From the NCBI GenBank assembly GCA_030762935.1, contig CM060890.1, positions 153,856,129 through 153,920,128 on the forward strand: a stretch of DNA of 64,000 nt, given 5' to 3'. Position 1 is the stretch's first letter. Each line of letters begins with the position of its first letter. The notes beneath the pieces were generated by a model. That model saw only the letters and a program-made list of their open reading frames with translations, searched no databases and had not been told where the DNA came from. Origin of the DNA: Hymenopus coronatus. Its lineage: Eukaryota; Arthropoda; Insecta; Mantodea; Hymenopodidae. Below are positions 58,232 to 64,000 of the stretch, in pieces. The position numbers were made by a program, and so were the translations under genes.

Positions 58232-58327
58232 AGCAGATTTTATTTTTTTTATTTTTTTTTTATTTTTTTTTTATTTTTTTTTTATTTTTTTAATTTTTTT
58301 ATTTTTTTTTATTTTTTTTTATTTTTA
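58232..58327 (+). repeat. T-rich 3' tail, (T7-10 A)n, of the R1-clade LINE
   Basis: On the coding strand the element ends in about ten repeats of a T run plus a single A, immediately before the right target duplication at 58328. LINEs normally end in A-rich tails, in short simple repeats or without a tail, so a sense-strand T-rich tail is unusual. It is placed inside the element because the 14-bp duplication lies beyond it. Confidence 0.82.
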
Positions 58328-60016
58328 TATCTCCGCCCTCTCGGCTCGTTTCTTTTACACTCACATTGCATTCTCAGCCCCCTTCTTCTTTCACATACAC
58401 ATCGACTTTTCAGCCCGTTCTTCTTTTACACTGACATCGCTTTCACGGCAAGTTTTTCTTTTCACTCACATTACCTTCTCGGTCCTTTCTTATACACTCA
58501 CATTGCTTTCTCGGCCCGCTCTTCTTTTACACTCACATCAATTTTACGGCCCGTTCTTCTTTCACGCTCACTTCGCCTTCACGGCATGTTCTTTTACTAT
58601 CAAAGCGCTTTTTCGGCCCGATCTTCTTTTACACTGACATCGCTTTCACAGCCCGTTCTTCTTTTACACTCTCATCGACTTAACCTTCTGTTCTTTTTCT
58701 AGCACATCGCCTTCGCTGGCCGTTCTTCTTTTACTATCTCATCGCCTTCTCGGCTCGTTTTTCTGTTACACTCACATCGCGTTCTCGGCCCCTTCTTCTT
58801 TCACATGCACATCGACTTTTCGGCATGTTCTTCTTTTACACTCAAATCGCTCTCTCGGCCCGTTCTTCTTTTACATTCAATCGTTTTTACGGTCCGTTCT
58901 TCTTTTACAATCACATCGCCTTCACGGCCTGTTCTTTATTTACTACCACATTGCCTACTTGGCCCGTTCTTCGTTTACACTCTCATCATCTTCTCGCCCA
59001 GTTCCTCTTTTACACTCACATTACTTTCAAAGCCAGTTCTTCTTTTACACTCTCATTGCCTTCACCTCGTGTTATTCTTTTTCTATCACAACGCCTTCTC
59101 GGCCCGTTCTTCTTTTACTGTCACATCGCCTTCTCGCCCTGCTCTTTTACTAACACATTGCCTTCTCGGCCCGTTCATGTTTTACTATCAGCCCGTTCTT
59201 CGTGTAAAGACACATCGCCTTCTCGGCCCGTTCTTCTTTTAGTCACATCTTCATATTGGCCCGTTCTACTTTTACACTCATGTCGCTTTCTCGGCCCGTT
59301 TTTCTTTTACACTCACATCGCTTTCGTAGGCCGTTCTTCTTTTACTATCACATTGCCTTCTCGGTCCTTTCTTCATTTACAGTCACAGAGTATTCTCAGC
59401 CCGTTCTTCGTTTACAGTCACATCTTCTCGTATCGTTCCTCTTTTAAACTCACATCGCTTGCACGGCCCGTTCTTCTTTTACACTCACATCGCCTTCACG
59501 GCCTGTTCATCTTTAACTATCAAATCCCCTTCTCGGCCCGATCTTCTTTTACTATCACATCGCCTTCACGGCCCGCTTTTCTTTTATCATCACATCACCT
59601 TCTCGGCCTGCTCTTCTTTTACTAACACATTGCCTTCTCGGTTCATTCTTCTTTTATTATCACATCGCCTTTTCGGCCCGTTCTTTTACACTCACATCGC
59701 CTTCTTGGACCCATCTTTTATCAACACATCGCCTTCTTGGCCTGCTCTTCTTTTACTAGCACATTGCCTTTTCGGCTCGTTTATCTTTTACTATCAGATT
59801 GCATTCTCGGCTCGTTCATCGTTTACAGTCACATCTTCTTCACGGCCCGATCTTCTTTTACATTCACATCTCGGCCCATTTTTCTTTTACTATATCATTG
59901 CATACTCGGCCCGTTCTTCGTTTACAGTCACATCACCTTCTCGGTCCATTCTTCTTTTACATCACGCCCCGTTTCTCTTTTAAATCGCATCGCCTTCTCG
60001 GCGAGTTCTTCTTTTA
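58328..60016. repeat. 32-bp satellite, segment 3
   Basis: About 52 further units. The first, TATCTCCGCCCTCTCGGCTCG, begins with the right copy of the target duplication. Variants include TTTACACTCACATCGCTTTC and TTTACTAACACATTGCCTTC. The array is cut at GGCGAGTTCTTCTTTT, where piggyBac coding sequence begins. Confidence 0.93.
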
Positions 60017-61165
<1,149 letters not shown>

Positions 61166-61389
61166 AAGGTAAGACTTCATTTATTCTAGAATTTATTTAA
61201 ATTTATTATAAAAGATAAAAATTAAAATTATTAGGGTTAAATAAGCATTAATGGCATGCATGCTCAGGACGTCATATGCCATCCATATCGGTTCTCCTGC
61301 ATTTTAAAATTGACGTCATATGAGGTCCATATCCACAAAAAGCTTAAATGATGTAAATGGTGTCATAACTGGATGTAAAATTGATAATT
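61166..61389. other. AT-rich DNA downstream of the piggyBac remnant
   Basis: It contains two similar words, GACGTCATATGCCATCCATAT and, about 45 bases later, GACGTCATATGAGGTCCATAT, each preceded by different sequence. They may be subterminal repeats of the piggyBac copy, but no terminal inverted repeat or flanking TTAA pair could be assigned. Confidence 0.4.
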
Positions 61390-62200
61390 ATCTAGTTGGT
61401 TCCAAGTTTTCTAGATCAACCTATCAGTGTTGTTATATATATATCAGAGATGGTCCTAGAGGCAGCTGCTACCAACATGGCCAACATACTTATATTTGGG
61501 TTTTATCCATCACCCTTTAATGAATTCAAAAGTGATTATAGCGGGCATTTTAACATCTGTGACAGATCCTACAAAAATCTAAAGCAAATATTTACTTCTT
61601 ATAATATTGATGATATAATTCAGCAACCAACAAACCAAACTTCCTCCATTATATTAAAAACATTTCATATACTGTATTTCAAACATACATTTCTGATTAT
61701 TAAGCTCAATTGGTTGACTTTGTTGTTGTTGTTGTTGTGTAAAGAATAAGAATCACAAGGGACTTGAGCAATGAAAATATAAACAATTTAATGAATAGCT
61801 TAGCTGGTGTGGATTGGGAAACTGTTTTCTGTACTAGCAATAATGTAGACGATAAATGGAATGAATTTTATAAGATATTCAAAACAAATTTTAATGCCTC
61901 ATGCCCACAGAAAAGTATAGTTGTAAATAATGTTAAAAAAACAAAATTACCAACAGAGACAATCAAACTAAAAGTGCAAGTTAGAGACATGTTTGCTTTG
62001 TATAAAAGTACTTCTCTGGAATATTATAAAAACAAAAATAAGAGATTACTTTAATAGTTTACGTAATACTAAACTTAATCTATACCGAGAGACAATGCAT
62101 AATTCTAAAAATGTTTGCAAAACTGCATGCAGCCAGAAAACAATCTCCATCATATCAAAATATTACACTGAAAATAAATGGGGTAGTTACAGATGATCCT
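61390..62200 (+). pseudogene. Degenerate LINE fragment: endonuclease end and EN-RT linker
   Basis: One frame gives ILIFGFYPSPFNEF, GHFNICDRSYKNLKQIFTSY and NIDDIIQQPTNQTSS, matching the GDFNI and PTR part of a Jockey/CR1-group endonuclease, with His for the Asp of GDFN. After a GTT run, NLMNSLAGVDWETVFCTSNN, DKWNEFYKIFKTNFNASCPQ and EYYKNKNK, then a frame change to YFNSLRNTKLNLYRE, fit the linker before RT. The RT itself is absent. It is a different, older element than the one at 20.3 kb. Confidence 0.68.
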
Positions 62201-62659
62201 GTTATTGTCAGTCCAATACCAAACTTGTCAAATTGTATGGATACAATACAACTATTATAGATTTTATGTAAAAAATCTGATGTGTTCTATTCATATGACT
62301 TTCTCTATATTTCTGCAACAAATTATTGTTAAAGAGCTTATGCTTCTATTTACTTCATGCCAATAGAGAAAAAAAAATGTCAGAAATAGTCTTATTACTT
62401 GCTTCCTTTTAAGTAGAAGCGAAATAAGGGAGTACCATAGATTAAAGTGATAGTCAAAGGCTGGTTGCTATGTGACGGAAGTTCCTTTGTTTGCATGGAC
62501 AGAAGCTGACAAATTCCTGTATGAGAATATATAAGTTTTTGAAAGGTGAAATCAAAAACAATGAATAACTAAAAATGATCAATTCCACGAAAAAAAATGT
62601 GTATAACATAAATTGTGTGTTTTAACGTCTCTACATTTTCTGTGTAGCAATCTTTTGTC
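62201..62659. other. AT-rich DNA with no recognised gene
   Basis: No coding signature, RNA gene or tandem repeat was found. It lies between the LINE fragment and the left copy of the dispersed repeat. Confidence 0.5.
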
Positions 62660-63110
62660 TATCTTTTACCATTTAGCAGTTAAACAAAATTCGGCAAAAT
62701 TCATCCAGAATAAAGGGGTCTTCAGAGGCTATTCCCAGAGAATTCAAGATATACATTTTATTTGGTATGTAAATGTCAGAAATATACAGGATTTTAATCA
62801 AAATCATTATGGCAATTTTTTAGAAAATCAAAATTTTCGAAAAAAGTTCCATGTAAAGGGTAGTTTGGGTGGGGGATTTTCTTGAAAATCTTTGTGTCGC
62901 ATCCTTTGAAGATACCAAACTTAAATAACAAGTTTGATTTTTAAAGATCTTTTCGTTTTTGAGCTATGCTGCCCACAGACACACACACATACACACAGAC
63001 AGACAGACCCACACACATGGACATGTTTCTAAAAAAGTTTTTTTTTTATTCAGGGGGCGTCAAAACATATATTTCTGGTGAAATTGCGGTATTGAATTTT
63101 TGGGTACAAT
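62660..63110 (+). repeat. Dispersed repeat, copy 3 (plus orientation), left arm of an inverted pair
   Basis: Landmarks in order: ATACATTTTATTTGG, GGATTTTAATCAAAATCATT, CAAAATTTTCGAAAAAAG, CTTGAAAATCTTTGTGTCGC, CCTTTGAAGATACCAAACTT, TTGAGCTATGCTGCCCACAG, then a CACACACACATACACACAG and GACAGACAGAC microsatellite, AAAAAAGTTTTTTTTTTATT, GGGGCGTCAAAACATATATT and GTATTGAATTTTTGGGTACA. The same order is read on the reverse strand at 63430-63925. The microsatellite is internal to the repeat in both. Function and class are unknown. Confidence 0.72.
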
Positions 63111-63325
63111 GCAATAAAAATGTACAATATAAAGTAATTAAGCTTTTTAACAAATCACCTCCAGAAATTAAAGGAATTGCAGAGGTGTCAAAACGACAAT
63201 TTAACTTCAAAGTGAAGGTATATCTGTTGAATAGATGCTTATATAATTTGGATGAGGTGTAAATTGTGTTTCTGTATAAATGTATGTAATGACATGTCCA
63301 AAATCATTGTATTGATAAACTGGAT
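63095..63325 (+). pseudogene. LINE ORF2 C-terminal remnant between the repeat arms
   Basis: A frame gives YKVIKLFNKSPPEIKGIAEV then FKVKVYLLNRCLYNLDEV and a stop at 63260-63262. Jockey/CR1-group ORF2 proteins end with G(I/V)KLYNKLPEEIK, FKRKLKKYLL and FYSLEEF-like motifs, which this follows. The sequence after the stop (GTAATGACATGTCCAAAATC) resembles a LINE 3' UTR. Only the last 55 codons remain. Confidence 0.6.
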
Positions 63326-63332
63326 GAAAAAA

Positions 63333-63398
63333 ATACTGTTATTATTACTATTATTATTGTTGTTGTTGCTGTTGTTATTATTTTTATTATTACTAAAG
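63333..63398. repeat. (TTA/TTG)n microsatellite
   Basis: ATTATTACTATTATTATTG is followed by TTGTTGTTGCTGTTGTTATT, an imperfect trinucleotide run. It follows the LINE 3' remnant and may be its tail. Confidence 0.85.
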
Positions 63399-63429
63399 TT
63401 TGGTGGATTCTTGTGCATATTTACTTGCA

Positions 63430-63925
63430 CTACATATTGTATACAGAAGGTATTGCATATCATCCAAAAATTCAATACAGAGATTTCACCACAAATACAT
63501 GTTTTGGGTCCTCATAAATAAAAAAAAAGCATTTTTAAAAAAAGTTCCATATGTGTGTGTGTGTATGTGTGTGTGTGAGTGCGTGTGTAGGTGCGTGTGA
63601 GTGCGTGTGCGTGTGTATGTGTGTGTGTACAGCAAAGCTAAAAAATGAAAAGACTATTAATTGCCAAACTTTTTATTTAGGTTATTATCTTCCAAGGTTG
63701 GGACACAAAAATTTTCAACAAAATCTCCCCATTGCAAACTATTCTTTACATGAAAAAATGTTCGAAAATGTTGTTTTTCTCAAAAATTGCTCTAATGATT
63801 CTGATTAAAATACTGTATATTAAAGCTATTTCCATCACAAATAAAATGTGTATCATGAAGAACTTGTGAAGACCATTATTTTACTGAGTGTTGCATAATT
63901 AGTAAAGCATAAGAGACAGACAAAA
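63430..63925 (-). repeat. Dispersed repeat, copy 4 (minus orientation), right arm of an inverted pair
   Basis: The reverse complement matches 62660-63110 from end to end. ATACACATTTTATTTG, AGTATTTTAATCAGAATCAT, TTGAAAATTTTTGTGTCCC, CCTTGGAAGATAATAACC and TTAGCTTTGCTGTACACACA run in order, then the microsatellite, GAACTTTTTTTAAAAATGC, AGGACCCAAAACATGTATTT and GTATTGAATTTTTGGATG. The GT-rich microsatellite at 63550-63630 is its internal CA run read on this strand. Confidence 0.72.
63550..63630. repeat. (GT)n-rich microsatellite within dispersed-repeat copy 4
   Basis: TGTGTGTGTGTGTATGTGTG followed by AGTGCGTGTGTAGGTGCGTG and further GT/GC words. It occupies the same place as the CACACA/GACAGACAGAC run of copy 3 and the GTGTGTGTGTATGTG run of copy 1. 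Confidence 0.9.
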
Positions 63926-64000
63926 TTTGTACAGCTCATTAAAACACACAGTCTATGTTTTGTTGTGGAGTTGAGATATTCCTTGTTATTAGTTTCAGTT

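Larger units (their letters stand above)
52644..58327 (+). mobile_element. R1-clade LINE inserted in the 32-bp satellite with a perfect 14-bp target duplication
   Basis: A 5.7-kb plus-strand element flanked by TATCTCCGCCCTCT at 52630-52643 and 58328-58341. Satellite phase is continuous once the element and one duplicate are removed. It holds the zinc-knuckle end of ORF1 (to 52936), an extra ORF (52929-54198), ORF2 with endonuclease, RT and a CCHC motif (54164-57588), a 3' UTR with 55-bp repeats, and a T-rich tail. RT signatures FVDIAGAFDNLWWP and KGCPQGSVLGPLFW, with a downstream EQCEAQDTPEHSMFEC, are R1-clade style. R1 itself makes 14-bp duplications in 28S rDNA. The copy is 5'-truncated in ORF1 and has several stops and frameshifts. 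Confidence 0.92.

Overview
This 64 kb window looks like satellite-rich heterochromatin from an arthropod nuclear genome. I see no host protein-coding gene. The taxonomic reading rests on three things. A mitochondrial insert makes sense only in the invertebrate mitochondrial code (TGA=Trp, AGA=Ser, ATA=Met). One retrotransposon belongs to the R1-type group known mainly from arthropods. A CR1-like LINE, piggyBac and tRNA-derived SINE remnants are also present. I cannot place it to order; insect or crustacean are both possible.

Layout, left to right. 1-2495: a dead minus-strand LINE (endonuclease and reverse transcriptase) split by a tRNA-derived SINE. 2496-3185: AT-rich DNA starting with a dispersed repeat. 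3186-4778: a 101-bp satellite. 4779-10460: a pyrimidine-rich, almost G-free (CTCACA)-type block with a higher-order repeat. 10461-14160: AT-rich DNA with a dispersed-repeat end, a 95-bp triplication and SINE pieces. 14161-24925: a 74-bp satellite carrying three CR1-like insertions, two of which are one insertion copied by a 2.0-kb duplication; the third (20298-24279) keeps an SGNH-esterase ORF1 and an endonuclease/RT ORF2. 24926-43756: about 18.5 kb of a 22-bp CpG-rich minisatellite with one SINE. 43757-51225: a second (CTCACA)-type block built of the same modules as the first. 51226-60016: a 32-bp satellite interrupted by a mosaic mitochondrial insert and by an R1-clade LINE with a perfect 14-bp target duplication. 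60017-64000: a broken piggyBac transposase, LINE remnants, and two head-to-head copies of the dispersed repeat seen near 2.5 kb and 10.5 kb.

Nothing here forms a pathway. The genes are parasitic and all are disrupted. Long open frames over the satellites exist only because the repeat units lack stop codons. The most informative items are the R1-clade element with an unassigned extra ORF and a T-rich tail, the COX1/ND5/ND4 mosaic numt, the SGNH-bearing CR1-like LINE, two CR1-type insertions at the same point of the 74-bp unit, and a dispersed repeat whose internal CA microsatellite lies exactly where a 5.7-kb CTCACA block begins.
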